DNA from: Spirochaetia bacterium
GTDB lineage: Bacteria > Spirochaetota > Spirochaetia > Treponematales > Treponemataceae
Direction of reading: 5' to 3'
Length of the DNA stretch: 64,000 nucleotides
NCBI GenBank assembly: GCA_900769325.1
Contig: CAAGGF010000018.1
Coordinates: 1 to 64,000 of the forward strand
Shown here: one piece after another, positions 34,820-44,488 of the stretch
Layout: every line of letters starts with the position of its first letter
How positions within the stretch are numbered: position 1 is the first letter of the stretch
The notes under the pieces: model-generated
What the model saw: only the letters and a program-made list of their open reading frames with translations
Database searches by the model: none
Told to the model about the DNA's origin: nothing
Made by a program: the position numbers and the translations under genes

Positions 34820-35926
34820 TTAGATTCCCTCCCGTTTTTTTGCAGTTGAAAGATCAAAATTCTGCGTAATTTTCTTTTCATAAGGACGCTTTTTTGCCTT
34901 TTTTCCATAACCATACATTCTGACCGTAAAATTATTCAGGAAAGGAACGATTGGATTCATTATTAGAATACTGAACATTACTCCTTCTGGATAACCGCCA
35001 AAACGCCTGATTAAAAATGTAATGATTCCGCAGCCTAAACCGAATAAAAATCTTCCGGGTTTTGTAACAGGAGTCGTCGCATAATCGGTAACCATGAAAC
35101 ACGCTCCAAAGAAAAGTCCGCCAGTTAAAAGATTTAAAAGCATTTCGTTTACAGCTCCCATGCAATTTTTAGAAGAAACAAAACCGCTTACAAACGAACA
35201 GACTGCAACTGTAGAAACGAAAGTAAAAGGAGCCCTCCAGTCAATCGTCTTTGTTACAAGAAGAAAAACGAAAGAAATTAGAATCAATAAAATTGAAATT
35301 TCACCCGTACAGCCGCTTTTAAAACCGAGGAAATATTCAAAAAAAGTCTGAATATCAAAATTAAAATCAGGTTTTGAAATTAAACTTAAAGGCGTTGCAG
35401 AAGTAAAAGCGTCAACAGCACCGTTTGCAATTTCTACAGTTTTATTTACAAATTTTCCCGAAGAAGTAAAATCTGGAATAAAAGATGGATTAAGCCACTT
35501 TGAACCCATCAAAGCCGGAAAACTGATGAAAAGAAATGCACGACCTGTTAAAGCCGGATTAAAAACATTTGCCCCGATTCCGCCGAAAAGACCTTTTGCA
35601 ACGATAATGCTCACTGCACTTCCTAAAACCAAAAGCCACCATGGAACTAAAGGCGAACAGACGAGTGAAAGCATAATTCCCGTTACGACAGCCGATAAAT
35701 TTGAAATTACGACTTTCTGTTTTGTGCAAAGCTGAAATAAAAGTTCAAAGACAACGCAGCTTAAAACACTGACTAAAATTGAAACCAATGCTTTCATGCC
35801 AAACATAAAGACGCCCCAAATACATTCAGGAAGAAGTGCAACAATAACAGTAAGCATTATTTTCTGCGTTGAATTTCCCAATGTAAAATGAGGACTGGAA
35901 GAAAGATAAAACCTGTTTCCGTTCAT
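34820..35926 (-). CDS. rnfD: Rnf complex membrane subunit D
   Basis: A 368-residue integral membrane subunit with about nine helices, homologous to NqrB. FNPALTGRAFLFISFP is near residues 122-137. The periplasmic flavinylation-type motif TSATPL (175-180) has T178 as candidate FMN site. The C-terminal tail is basic. The ATG overlaps the last base of the rnfC stop region. The length is normal. Confidence 0.95.
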   Translation of the reverse strand: MNGNRFYLSSSPHFTLGNSTQKIMLTVIVALLPECIWGVFMFGMKALVSILVSVLSCVVFELLFQLCTKQKVVISNLSAVVTGIMLSLVCSPLVPWWLLVLGSAVSIIVAKGLFGGIGANVFNPALTGRAFLFISFPALMGSKWLNPSFIPDFTSSGKFVNKTVEIANGAVDAFTSATPLSLISKPDFNFDIQTFFEYFLGFKSGCTGEISILLILISFVFLLVTKTIDWRAPFTFVSTVAVCSFVSGFVSSKNCMGAVNEMLLNLLTGGLFFGACFMVTDYATTPVTKPGRFLFGLGCGIITFLIRRFGGYPEGVMFSILIMNPIVPFLNNFTVRMYGYGKKAKKRPYEKKITQNFDLSTAKKREGI

Positions 35927-37311
35927 TACAAAGCCCCTTCTGATTTTTTTTCTGCTTCACGCTTTGCCTTTAATTCAGCCCGAAGCCTTTCTTCTGCCAT
36001 TTTTTCACGAACGACATTTTTTCCGAGCCTGAAACGCTGAACAAGCCTGATATTTGCAGGACAAACGAAAGCACAACAGCCGCATTCAATGCAATCCATC
36101 AAACCGAACCTTTGTGCTTTTTCATAATTTTCTTTTTCGATTTCGTTTTTAATAAGAACAGGACTCAACTTCATCGCACACGTTGAAACGCATTTTCCGC
36201 AGTTGATGCACTGATCCTCATCTACAAGAAATGTTTCCGACGGCGTTAAGAATGTAACTCCGCTTGTACCTTTAGTCACAGGAAAATTAGTTGCACACAT
36301 TGCAAATCCCATCATAGGACCGCCTGAAATAATTTTTGCGCATTCCGATTCTTTTATAGAAAAAACCGACGGAATTAAATCAGAAATCAATGTTCCGACC
36401 GGAACTGAAATATTGCACGGATTTTCAACGGCGAGCCCGGAAATTGTAAGGCTTCTCTCGATTAAAGGTTTTCCAAGCCTGAAAGCATCGCTTATTGCAC
36501 AAACAGTTCCGACATTAGAAATTATCGCTCCTGCATCTGCCGGAAGTTTTTTTGTTGGAATTTCAGTTTTTAAACACGAAGCAACAATAAATTTTTCTGA
36601 ACCTTGCGGATATTTTGTTTTTACAAGGCAGACTGACATATCATCTACATAGCCTTTTTTAGAAATTTCAACTTCGAGAAGCGGTTTTATGTATGCCTTA
36701 TTGTTTTCTAAAGCGATAATACCTTTTGCCCCCACAAGCCGAAGAATAATTGCAAGTCCGTCTATAACTTTTTCAGGATTTTCAAGCATCGTTCTTTCAT
36801 CACATGTAAGATACGGCTCACATTCTGCTGCATTTACAAGAACATAATCGATTTCTTTATCTTTAGGAGGATTTAATTTTACATGACACGGAAAAGATGC
36901 ACCTCCCATTCCGACTATTCCACATTCACGAATTCTTGTAAGGGCATCCTGAACTTCGCAAGTAAAAGGATCTAACGGAGGTAAATATTCAGTTTCTTCT
37001 GAACCGTCTGATTCTATTACGATACATAATGCTTCCTGATTTGCGGTCACAAGATTTTTACAGATTTTTTTGACTTTCCCGGAAACAGAAGAATGTACCG
37101 GACAGTTCATCAATTTTTCACCGTCAGCAATTTTCTGACCTTTTTTTACGACATCACCAACTTTTACTAAAGGAGTATTTGGTGCACCACCCATCGTTAC
37201 AGGAATAGTTACAGTATTTGATGAAGGAAAAGCCTTTGTTATAGGACATTTATTTGTAAGTTCCTTCATTTCTCGGGGAAAAATTCCGCCTTTAAATGTG
37301 CATACTTTCAT
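35926..37311 (-). CDS. rnfC: Rnf complex peripheral subunit C
   Basis: A 461-residue peripheral NADH/ferredoxin-linked subunit. The N-terminal FKGGIFPREMKELT barrel is followed by an NADH/FMN domain (GIVGMGGASFPCHVKL; VNAAECEPYLTCDE) and two ferredoxin clusters (CINCGKCVSTCAMKLSP, CIECGCCAFVCPANI). The ATG at 37311 was chosen over 37428 because the canonical N-terminus begins there. There is no Shine-Dalgarno and the -10 box ends 7 nt upstream, so the message appears leaderless. It is the first gene of rnfCDGEAB. Confidence 0.94.
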   Translation of the reverse strand: MKVCTFKGGIFPREMKELTNKCPITKAFPSSNTVTIPVTMGGAPNTPLVKVGDVVKKGQKIADGEKLMNCPVHSSVSGKVKKICKNLVTANQEALCIVIESDGSEETEYLPPLDPFTCEVQDALTRIRECGIVGMGGASFPCHVKLNPPKDKEIDYVLVNAAECEPYLTCDERTMLENPEKVIDGLAIILRLVGAKGIIALENNKAYIKPLLEVEISKKGYVDDMSVCLVKTKYPQGSEKFIVASCLKTEIPTKKLPADAGAIISNVGTVCAISDAFRLGKPLIERSLTISGLAVENPCNISVPVGTLISDLIPSVFSIKESECAKIISGGPMMGFAMCATNFPVTKGTSGVTFLTPSETFLVDEDQCINCGKCVSTCAMKLSPVLIKNEIEKENYEKAQRFGLMDCIECGCCAFVCPANIRLVQRFRLGKNVVREKMAEERLRAELKAKREAEKKSEGAL

Positions 37312-37318
37312 AGATTTT

Positions 37319-37347
37319 ATTCTACTGTAATAGCAAAGAATTGTAAA
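37319..37347 (-). promoter_or_regulatory. rnf operon promoter, leaderless arrangement
   Basis: TTTACA (37342-37347), 17 bp spacer, TAGAAT (37319-37324), with 7 nt to the rnfC ATG. Transcription would begin at or next to the start codon. Confidence 0.65.
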
Positions 37348-37404
37348 ACAGTTTACAGCGAAAAATTTAAAAAAGGCTGAACTTTTACGCAATTTAAAAT
37401 ACGT

Positions 37405-37440
37405 CCGGTCAAGGCACGCTTTGCTCAAGGCCTTGACTCG
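37405..37440. repeat. GC-rich inverted repeat between tRNA-Pro and rnfC
   Basis: GTCAAGGC (37408-37415) and GCCTTGAC (37430-37437) form a perfect 8 bp stem with a 14 nt loop, extended imperfectly by CCG/CGG. It is much more GC-rich than the surrounding DNA. On the plus strand GCCG and a short T run follow, but no plus-strand gene ends here. It is possibly a dispersed palindromic element. Confidence 0.45.
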
Positions 37441-37471
37441 GCCGTTTTTAGGGTTTGTATTAACCCCTAAA

Positions 37472-37505
37472 TAAAAAAGGCTCTCTTAAAAATTAAGAAA
37501 GCCTT
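37472..37505 (-). terminator. Intrinsic terminator of tRNA-Pro
   Basis: On the minus strand AGGCTTTCTTA pairs with TAAGAGAGCCT, followed by a run of six U. It begins 2-3 nt after the tRNA 3' end. Confidence 0.8.
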
Positions 37506-37507
37506 TA

Positions 37508-37580
37508 TCGGGATGACAGGATTTGAACCTGCGACACCCTGGTCCCAAACCAGATGCGCTACCAGCTGCGCTACATCCCG
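37508..37580 (-). tRNA. tRNA-Pro (anticodon UGG)
   Basis: A 73 nt cloverleaf. The acceptor stem CGGGATG pairs with CATCCCG, discriminator A. The D arm is GCGC-AGCTGGTA-GCGC. The anticodon arm has TCTGG and CCAGG around loop TTTGGGA, giving anticodon TGG. The T arm carries GTTCAAATC. CCA is not encoded. It has its own promoter and terminator. Confidence 0.96.
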
Positions 37581-37592
37581 TTGATGTTCTTC

Positions 37593-37621
37593 ATAATATA
37601 ATAAAATTAATTTTTAATCAA
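37593..37621 (-). promoter_or_regulatory. tRNA-Pro promoter
   Basis: TTGATT (37616-37621), 17 bp spacer, TATTAT (37593-37598), 12 nt upstream of the mature tRNA 5' end. Confidence 0.6.
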
Positions 37622-37663
37622 TAGAAAAAACTGTAAAAATTCGCTTTTTTTATTCAAAATAAC

Positions 37664-39103
37664 TTATACAAATTCAGCTTCTGTTTCGATTTCTGACTCT
37701 GATAAGTTAAAAACCGAATCTGGAAGAATTCTCAATTTTACAGAAGAACCTTGAGTCGGTGCATCAAAATCTTTTTCAGTTGTTATCATGCAGTGAAGGA
37801 AATTTTCAGTTACGGCATGATAAACTTTTTTCCCGGAAGGAAGAATTTTATACATCTCGTCTTTTACAGTTTCAAGAACAGCATCGAAAACTTTATTTTC
37901 ACATTTTTTTATGTATGCTTTTTTATTGTTTATCGCAAATAATGAAAGTTTTTTTGCCCTTTCATCCCGAACAGACTGAGGAACTTTATTTTTCATAGTT
38001 GCTGCAGAAGTATTTTTTCTTTCGCTGAACGGAAAAACATGAACATACGAAAAATTGCATTTTCTGCACAAATCCATCGTAAGGTCAAAATCTTCGTCCG
38101 TTTCACCTGGAAAACCTGTAATTATATCTGAAGCGATGAAAGGATTTTCTTTTGCATCGTTTAACTTTCTGCACGCTTCAATGACATCTTCGCGTAAATA
38201 TTTTCGTCCCATTGCAGAAAGGATTTTATTGCTTCCTGATTGAACAGAAATATGAAAATGAGGTCTTACACGGCTTGAAGAAATTACACTGCAAAAAAAG
38301 TCATCAATAACTTCCGGGTAAAGACTTGAAATTCTGAATGCAATTTTTGAAGTTTTTTTTATGCACAAATCAAGAAGATGCGGAAAATCAAGAATTTCGC
38401 CATTGTATTCTCCACGATACTGACTGATATTTACCGTTGTAAAAACAACTTCTGCATAACCTGATTTTTCAAGATTTAAAACACGCATAACAACTTCTTT
38501 TGGAGAAAGGCTTACCGAAGAACCTCGTGCAATATGAATCGTACAGTAAGAACAAGAAGAATTGCATCCGTCTTGAATTTTTATAGATGGCCGTGAATGA
38601 GCAAGAAAAGAATCTGTTGAAAGTTTAAAAGGATTTTCGCTTGTTTTTACAGAATTCTCGCCGGATGAAAAAATTTTTTCGTTTAAGAATTCTGCAAATT
38701 CTACAGGATTAATGCGTTTTTCAGGAGAGGATTCTATCTGTTTTTGCAAAAGAGATGAAACTTCTGTAATCCGGCTTTTTAAAAGACCTTTTAAAACTGC
38801 AATTCTTGGATTTATGGAAAGAATCTGAGGTTTTGAAAGTTGGGCATAACAACCGGTTACTACAACACAGGCATTCGGACATTTTTCAAGAATAAGCCGA
38901 ATCATTCGCCTGTCCTTTTGTTCTGCCTTTTGAGTTACGGCACAAGTATTTACGACTGCAAGTTGAGTGTCATAATCGACAGGACTTTTAGCATTTAAAG
39001 GAATAAGAGAAACGGAAAAAGATTTGTCCACAAAAAAACGGGCAGCACTTTCACTTTCAATTTGATTAAGACGGCAGCCAACAGTAAAAAAAATTACATC
39101 CAT
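37664..39103 (-). CDS. mtaB: tRNA t6A37 methylthiotransferase, radical SAM
   Basis: A 479-residue MiaB/MtaB-family enzyme that adds a methylthio group to threonylcarbamoyl-adenosine 37 of tRNA. The N-terminal cluster cysteines are C10, C54 and C85. The radical SAM triad is C180, C184 and C187 (DGCNSSCSYCTIHIARG). A C-terminal TRAM-like domain follows. MtaB is favoured over MiaB or RimO by the FFTVGCRLNQIES start and the IHIARG context. A linker of about 40 residues (about 118-160) between the domains makes it longer than usual. There is no Shine-Dalgarno; the ATG is 8 nt after the TPR gene stop, so it is probably coupled. Confidence 0.9.
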   Translation of the reverse strand: MDVIFFTVGCRLNQIESESAARFFVDKSFSVSLIPLNAKSPVDYDTQLAVVNTCAVTQKAEQKDRRMIRLILEKCPNACVVVTGCYAQLSKPQILSINPRIAVLKGLLKSRITEVSSLLQKQIESSPEKRINPVEFAEFLNEKIFSSGENSVKTSENPFKLSTDSFLAHSRPSIKIQDGCNSSCSYCTIHIARGSSVSLSPKEVVMRVLNLEKSGYAEVVFTTVNISQYRGEYNGEILDFPHLLDLCIKKTSKIAFRISSLYPEVIDDFFCSVISSSRVRPHFHISVQSGSNKILSAMGRKYLREDVIEACRKLNDAKENPFIASDIITGFPGETDEDFDLTMDLCRKCNFSYVHVFPFSERKNTSAATMKNKVPQSVRDERAKKLSLFAINNKKAYIKKCENKVFDAVLETVKDEMYKILPSGKKVYHAVTENFLHCMITTEKDFDAPTQGSSVKLRILPDSVFNLSESEIETEAEFV

Positions 39104-39111
39104 AAAAAAAA

Positions 39112-39735
39112 CTACTGAAGTTTTGCAGAAACCCTGCTCCGGCCCCGTTCAGCATCGATACTCGAAGAATTTAAGCGCAATGCTTCATCATACGCGTTCA
39201 TCGCTTCATAATAATTTTTTGCCATTTCGCGTGCATAACCTAGACGCACCCACCATTTATCAAGAAGAGGTTCTTTTTTTACGGCAGCTGTAAAAGCCAT
39301 ATCTGCATGCTGATATTTTGCCTGGCGGATATAAATTTCTCCCATAAAATAATAGGCAGAACCGACGCGACTTCCGCTTTCAGGGGCATTTGCAACATAG
39401 CGTTCAAACTGTTCCATTGCAGCCTGATTTTTTCCAAGATAATAGCGTGCCTCACCTAAAATTTCTATTAAACGAAGGTCGTACTGGCTTATCTTTAAAC
39501 CATCAAGGGCACGAATTTCTGCCTCATTATACTGTTTGTTCTTTACAAGCGACCAGCACATTACTACATAACTTTCAATGCGGTTTGGATTTTCCTGTAA
39601 TTCAGACTCACAGACTAAAATGGCCTCGCGGTATTTTCCGTTGTTGTAAAGAACCAAGGCATCCTGTTTTGCCTGAGAAAATGAAGGAATTAAAAAAATA
39701 AATAAAGAGAATAAAAAAACAAAAAACTTTTTCAT
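39112..39735 (-). CDS. Secreted TPR protein
   Basis: A 207-residue protein with a signal peptide (MKKFFVFLFSLFIFLIPSFS, cleaved near SQA) and about four TPR units (for example YREAILVCESELQENPNRIE; YYFMGEIYIRQAKYQHADMA). It is predicted periplasmic. Its ATG directly abuts the bactofilin stop (TAA-ATG), so translation is coupled. The pairing with bactofilin suggests envelope or cell-shape scaffolding, which is inference. Confidence 0.8.
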   Translation of the reverse strand: MKKFFVFLFSLFIFLIPSFSQAKQDALVLYNNGKYREAILVCESELQENPNRIESYVVMCWSLVKNKQYNEAEIRALDGLKISQYDLRLIEILGEARYYLGKNQAAMEQFERYVANAPESGSRVGSAYYFMGEIYIRQAKYQHADMAFTAAVKKEPLLDKWWVRLGYAREMAKNYYEAMNAYDEALRLNSSSIDAERGRSRVSAKLQ

Positions 39736-40095
39736 TTATTTCACCATTGTGCATCTGCCTGTAAAATTACTTCCAGGTTCTAAAACAACTTGACTTGCAG
39801 AAATATCGCCTTCAACAACACCTGAAGAAGAGACAAAAACGAGTTTTTTTGCATTTATATTTCCGTGAACGACACCTTTTACAAGAATCCGGGAAACATT
39901 TATATCTGCATTTACTTCTGCACTGGAATCTATAACTAAATCGCTTGTGGCATCGATTTTACCGTTGATTTTGCCCCTTATCATAAAAGGCTTTACGAAT
40001 TTTATACTTCCGGTAAATTTGATTCCCGGTTCAATTACAGTATCGAAAGCTTCATCTTCAAGATCAAAAAAATCAGTTTCTTTTACATCGTACAT
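39736..40095 (-). CDS. Bactofilin
   Basis: A 119-residue bactofilin, a polymerising beta-helix cytoskeletal protein. The core shows the repeating 'G.i.gki.....l.i...a.v.g.i' pattern: FMIRGKINGKIDATSDLVID, VHGNINAKKLVF and GVVEGDISASQVVL. Short charged termini flank it. I chose the ATG at 40095 although it has no Shine-Dalgarno. The alternative TTG at 40131 is itself part of the -35 hexamer of a promoter whose -10 box ends 7 nt before 40095. It heads the bactofilin-TPR-mtaB unit. Confidence 0.88.
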   Translation of the reverse strand: MYDVKETDFFDLEDEAFDTVIEPGIKFTGSIKFVKPFMIRGKINGKIDATSDLVIDSSAEVNADINVSRILVKGVVHGNINAKKLVFVSSSGVVEGDISASQVVLEPGSNFTGRCTMVK

Positions 40096-40102
40096 ATTTT
40101 TT

Positions 40103-40131
40103 ATTTTAACGGACAATAAATACCCGGTCAA
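40103..40131 (-). promoter_or_regulatory. Bactofilin promoter, leaderless arrangement
   Basis: TTGACC (40126-40131), 17 bp spacer, TAAAAT (40103-40108), with 7 nt to the ATG at 40095. It lies just downstream of the truB stop. Confidence 0.65.
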
Positions 40132-40161
40132 GTGTGCTGAATAAACGCATTACAGGAAATT

Positions 40162-41247
40162 TTAATTTATCACAAAAGAATATTTAAAATATCCGTTTTC
40201 ATCTTTTTGAAGGAGACCTAAAAATCGGTTTTCAGAATCAAAAACTGAAGCAATTTCTTGCTCAATAGAAAAAGGCGAAGAAGTAAACATGGAACTGTGA
40301 AGTTTCATTCCGTTTTTAAAACTTTTTTCGCTTTCTTTTTGAAGAATTAAATTTCCAAAACCGCATAACGACGAAAGTTCTGGCGTAAAATCTAAAGATT
40401 TTTTTATTATCTCTTGTTCAAAAAGCTTTTCATCATAATGGAAAAACGATTTTTTTATATTCAACAGTTCTTCATCATATTTCCATGCCTTTTTAGGAAG
40501 GCCGTCATTTAAAAGTTTTTTCTCCCGAAGAATTGTTTTATTCTGAAAATCCTGTAATTTTCTGGCATTTTCAAGGGCAGATTTTATGGAAAATTCTTTT
40601 AGAAGTGAAAACCCGGCTGAATCTTCTGCATTAAAATTTCCGACAGATTTTCTGTAAAGTCCGTATAAAGTTGCAGAACTGTTGCAAAATTCTGCAATAT
40701 CGCGGGCAAGACTTCTTATGTAAGTTCCTTTGCTGACAGAAAATTTTATTCGTGCTTCAGAAACACGGCCAGAAGGCGTTAAAGAAGTTTCAAGGAGTTC
40801 AGAATCAAAAACAGTTATTTTTCGCTTTGCAAGTTCAACTCTCTTTCCGCTTCTTGCAACATCGCTTGCCCTTTTTCCGTCGACATGAATGGCACTGTAC
40901 AAAGGCGGAACCTGAAAAAGTTCTCCCTTAAATTTTTCCAAGGCATTTTTTAAATCGGACAAAAGCGGAAGTTCAGTTTTTTTTATAATTTTTCCAGTAC
41001 ATTCAAGCGTATCTGTTTCTTCACCGAATTTTAAAACTGCTTCGTAAACTTTATTGAATTCTGTAATTTTTCCAGCAATTTTTGTAAGGCTTCCAGTACA
41101 CGCAACCAAAAGACCTTGAGCAAAACTGTCAAGAGTTCCCGTGTGCCCGACTTTCTGCGTATTAAATGCATGTTTTACAGAATAAAGAGAAGAAAAACTT
41201 GTGTATCCTGAAAGTTTTGAAAGCAAAACAATTTTATTTTTTTCCAA
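40162..41247 (-). CDS. truB: tRNA pseudouridine-55 synthase
   Basis: A 361-residue TruB making pseudouridine 55 in the tRNA T loop. The catalytic aspartate D40 is in GHTGTLDSFAQGLL. VPPLYSAIHVDGKRA and GTYIRSLARDIA are the expected active-site regions. It is about 45 residues longer than E. coli TruB, mostly in a charged region between about 215 and 310, with no PUA domain obvious. It lies 3 nt after rbfA in the rimP-nusA-infB-rbfA-truB operon, of which it is the last gene. Confidence 0.93.
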   Translation of the reverse strand: MEKNKIVLLSKLSGYTSFSSLYSVKHAFNTQKVGHTGTLDSFAQGLLVACTGSLTKIAGKITEFNKVYEAVLKFGEETDTLECTGKIIKKTELPLLSDLKNALEKFKGELFQVPPLYSAIHVDGKRASDVARSGKRVELAKRKITVFDSELLETSLTPSGRVSEARIKFSVSKGTYIRSLARDIAEFCNSSATLYGLYRKSVGNFNAEDSAGFSLLKEFSIKSALENARKLQDFQNKTILREKKLLNDGLPKKAWKYDEELLNIKKSFFHYDEKLFEQEIIKKSLDFTPELSSLCGFGNLILQKESEKSFKNGMKLHSSMFTSSPFSIEQEIASVFDSENRFLGLLQKDENGYFKYSFVIN

Positions 41248-41250
41248 AAA

Positions 41251-41688
41251 CTATTCTTCCTGTTCAAGCATTTCAGGATGACTTTCTTCCCATGCTTTTG
41301 TTTCTTTTTCAAGTTCTGAAAGTTTACGAATCATTCCGAAACCTTCTTTCATACCTGAATCTACAAGAAAAGTCAGCTGAGGAAATTTTCTGATGCGCAG
41401 TTTTGAAGCAATTGAAGTCTGAATAAAACCTTTTGCATTATTGAGTCCCTGAACACCTTTTTCAAGCATTCCGTCAGAAGCAAAACTTGAAACATAAACT
41501 TTTGCGTAGCTCAAATCCTGACTGACTTCAACACGGTTCACTGAAAGGAAAGGCGTTAAATCGTTTCGAGTCTGACTTCCACCCTTTCTCCCAGTTACAC
41601 GCGGGTCACGGATTTCTCCGCGCAGAATCAAATTTGAGATTTCTTCCCGTAACTGACAGTTCAGTCTTTCGATTCTATATTGACCCAT
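41251..41688 (-). CDS. rbfA: 30S ribosome-binding factor A
   Basis: A 145-residue RbfA, a KH-like factor that matures the 5' end of 16S rRNA. RIERLNCQLREEISNLILRG at the start and VNRVEVSQDLSYAKVYVSSF in the middle are the family pattern. The region RKGGSQTRNDLTPF is an insert relative to short RbfAs. The acidic tail is typical. The ATG overlaps the infB stop by one base (TAATG). Confidence 0.92.
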   Translation of the reverse strand: MGQYRIERLNCQLREEISNLILRGEIRDPRVTGRKGGSQTRNDLTPFLSVNRVEVSQDLSYAKVYVSSFASDGMLEKGVQGLNNAKGFIQTSIASKLRIRKFPQLTFLVDSGMKEGFGMIRKLSELEKETKAWEESHPEMLEQEE

Positions 41689-44480
41689 TAATTTGCATCT
41701 CCCGGATACTGAGTTCCTAAATCACGCACTTTTCCGGCTTTTTTTGCCTTGGCCAAAGCTTTTTCCTGAGAAAGTTTTTCTGCTTCAAGAGCCCTTTCTT
41801 CCTCTGCAATCTGCATGGCTTTTTCCTGAGCTTCTTTAGCTTTTTTCTCGTTTTCAGCACGGTCATCGTGAAGCTCATCACCAAGTTTTCTTGCAATTTC
41901 GATGTATTCAAAAATTTCAAGGTGATCGCCAACCTGAATGTCCTGCCAGTTTTCAAGACCGATACCGCATTCAAAACCAGTTGCGACTTCTTTTACATCG
42001 TCTTTAAATCGACGCAGAGAAGAGATTTTTCCGGTAAATTTTACGATTCCGTCTCGAACAAGGTTTACAAAAGCGTTTTTCTTTACGCAACCGTCAGTAA
42101 CATAACATCCTGCAATAAGGCCGACTTTTGGAACTTTGAATGTATTTCTAACTTCAACACCACCGATAGTCTGCTCTTTTGTATCAGGCCGAAGCATACC
42201 TTCCATTGCAGCCTGAATTTCTTCAACACACTTATAAATGATGTTGTACTTTCTGATATCAACTTTTTCCTGATCAGCTAAAATTTTTGCCTTTGGTGTA
42301 GGACGAACATTGAAACCGATGATAATTGCATTTGAATCGGCAGCTGCAAGAGTTACATCTGATTCGTTGATTGCACCGGCAGAAGAATGAATTACTGAAA
42401 GGCGGATATCTTTTGTAGAAAGTTTTTCAAGAGATGCCTTTAGAGCTTCTGCAGAACCTTGTAAATCAGCCTTGATAATTACTTTTAATTCTGTAATCTG
42501 ACTGTTCTTAATTGTATCTGTAAAGTTTTCAAGAGTAACTTTCTTAACTGCTTTTGCATCTTCAAAACGTTTTAATTCCTGGCGTTTTGCAGAAATATCG
42601 CGGGCTTCGCGTTCTGTTTCTGTAACCTGGAAAGGATCCCCTGCATTCGGCATTTCTGCCATTCCAAGAACTTCTACAGGTGTTGAAGGACCTGCTTTTT
42701 GAATTCTTTTTCCGCAATCGTCAAACATTGCCCTTACATGTCCCTGAAAAATTCCTGCAACAAACGGATCTCCCTGCTGTAAAGTTCCTCTTTGAATGAT
42801 TACAGTAGAAACTACACCACGCCCCTGATCGATTCTAGATTCAAGAATTTTTCCTTCTGCACGACATTCATAAGTCGCCTTAAGTTCAAGCATTTCTGCC
42901 TGAAGCAAAATCGCATCAAGAAGATCATCGATTCCTTCACCTTTGAGAGCCGAAATATGAACATACTGAGTGTCCCCGCCCCATTCTTCTGGAGTTAAAC
43001 CGTGTTCTGAAAGCTGGGTTTTTACTCTGTCAGGGTTTGCTTCCGGCTTATCACATTTATTTACAGCAACAATAATAGGAACTTTTGCATCTTTTGCATG
43101 AGAAATCGCTTCAAGAGTCTGAGGCATCACACCGTCATCTGCTGCAACGACTAAAACTACGATATCTGTAACCTGAGCTCCGCGGGCACGCATCATTGTA
43201 AACGCTTCATGACCTGGAGTATCAAGGAATGTGATGGAACCTTTATCTGTTTTTACCGAATATGCACCGATTGACTGAGTAATTCCACCGGCTTCACCTT
43301 CTGCAACATGAGATTTTCGAATTGCATCGAGAGTTTTTGTTTTTCCGTGGTCAACATGTCCCATTACAGTTACGATTGGTGGACGAGGAAGCATATTTTC
43401 TTCTACATCTTTATCGCCCTCAATAACAGTTTCATCGTAAAGGCTGATTAATTTAACTTCACAGCCGTATTCTGAAGCAAGAAGCGTTGCCGTATCTGAA
43501 TCGATTGACTGAGTAATTGTAACCATCATGCCCATCGCCATCAATTTTGCAATAACTTCATTTGCCTTTAAATTCATTTTTCGTGCGAGGTCAGATACAG
43601 AAACAGTTTCCATTATCTCGATTGATTTTGGAACAACTGCGGCAGGAGTTGTAGATTTCTTTTTAGTTTCAAAAAGATTATCATCGTACTGCTCTTCATC
43701 TTTGCGGTTATAAACCTGTTTTTTTCCTTTGAATGTCTTTTTTGTAGATGTTCTGTTCTGCATCATCGGAGGAATTACATTTGAAGAACCTTGAGATAAA
43801 GCACCTCTAAAACCTCCCGACATAGAAAAACGCTGGCCACTCTGGCGATTTTGTCCCATTGAGAGCTGCTGATTTCTGTTCTGGAAATTTCCCTGACGAT
43901 TGTTGAAATTTGAGTTCTGACCGTTTCGATTCTGGAACTGACGGTTTCCATCACGCTCGCGATTCTGGTAGCCCTGTCTTGCCTGAGTTCCTGTAAAACC
44001 TGAAGAATTTTCACGGTTCTGTCTTTGCCCCTGAAAACCGTTTCTGTCGCGGTTAAAGCCGTTTCTGTCTTTTTTTCCGAAATCGCTTAAATTTCCGGCC
44101 TTTACATTCGGGCGTGTAGAATTTAATGAAAACGGAACGCGATTCTGAACATTTGTCTGAGGACGGCTCTGATTCTGAGTGCGTGTTTCAGTTTTTGAAA
44201 GAGACGCTTCCTGATTTTCCTGTAAAGCCTGAGTCTGTGATGATTTTTTTTCAGGAGATTCTGATTTTTTCTCAGATTCTGCTTCATCTGATTTTTTTGC
44301 AACTACGCGCACATTTGAATTTGAACGCGGATTCGGCTGTGCCTGCGGATTTTTCTTTTTTACGATAACAACCTTCTTTTTAGGCTGAGATGCGGCACCT
44401 TGATTTTCCTGCTGACTCTGAGAATCGCTTGCTTTTTTGTGAACTACGGCCTTTGGTTTCTTTTCTAATTCTTCGGACAT
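41688..44480 (-). CDS. infB: Translation initiation factor IF-2
   Basis: A 930-residue IF-2, which brings fMet-tRNA to the 30S subunit and joins subunits. The first 250 residues are a basic low-complexity extension, with an Asn/Gln/Arg/Gly-rich core at about 130-235 (repeats such as [10 protein letters not shown]). An IF2-N domain near 290-340 is followed by the GTPase ([10 protein letters not shown] near 373, [16 protein letters not shown]), then domains II-IV and a Lys/Glu-rich helical stretch close to the C-terminus. The catalytic parts look normal. GAGGAATAGGG precedes the ATG. It lies 8 nt after nusA. Confidence 0.96.
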   Translation of the reverse strand: MSEELEKKPKAVVHKKASDSQSQQENQGAASQPKKKVVIVKKKNPQAQPNPRSNSNVRVVAKKSDEAESEKKSESPEKKSSQTQALQENQEASLSKTETRTQNQSRPQTNVQNRVPFSLNSTRPNVKAGNLSDFGKKDRNGFNRDRNGFQGQRQNRENSSGFTGTQARQGYQNRERDGNRQFQNRNGQNSNFNNRQGNFQNRNQQLSMGQNRQSGQRFSMSGGFRGALSQGSSNVIPPMMQNRTSTKKTFKGKKQVYNRKDEEQYDDNLFETKKKSTTPAAVVPKSIEIMETVSVSDLARKMNLKANEVIAKLMAMGMMVTITQSIDSDTATLLASEYGCEVKLISLYDETVIEGDKDVEENMLPRPPIVTVMGHVDHGKTKTLDAIRKSHVAEGEAGGITQSIGAYSVKTDKGSITFLDTPGHEAFTMMRARGAQVTDIVVLVVAADDGVMPQTLEAISHAKDAKVPIIVAVNKCDKPEANPDRVKTQLSEHGLTPEEWGGDTQYVHISALKGEGIDDLLDAILLQAEMLELKATYECRAEGKILESRIDQGRGVVSTVIIQRGTLQQGDPFVAGIFQGHVRAMFDDCGKRIQKAGPSTPVEVLGMAEMPNAGDPFQVTETEREARDISAKRQELKRFEDAKAVKKVTLENFTDTIKNSQITELKVIIKADLQGSAEALKASLEKLSTKDIRLSVIHSSAGAINESDVTLAAADSNAIIIGFNVRPTPKAKILADQEKVDIRKYNIIYKCVEEIQAAMEGMLRPDTKEQTIGGVEVRNTFKVPKVGLIAGCYVTDGCVKKNAFVNLVRDGIVKFTGKISSLRRFKDDVKEVATGFECGIGLENWQDIQVGDHLEIFEYIEIARKLGDELHDDRAENEKKAKEAQEKAMQIAEEERALEAEKLSQEKALAKAKKAGKVRDLGTQYPGDAN

Positions 44481-44488
44481 TTAATACC

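Noticed and set aside
37441..37470. Plus-strand terminator formed by the GC-rich hairpin and following T run
   Set aside because: No plus-strand gene ends nearby, and a tRNA terminator and the rnf promoter explain the flanks.
40096..40131. Longer bactofilin start at TTG 40131
   Set aside because: That TTG is the -35 hexamer of a well-spaced promoter, and bactofilin similarity starts after 40095.
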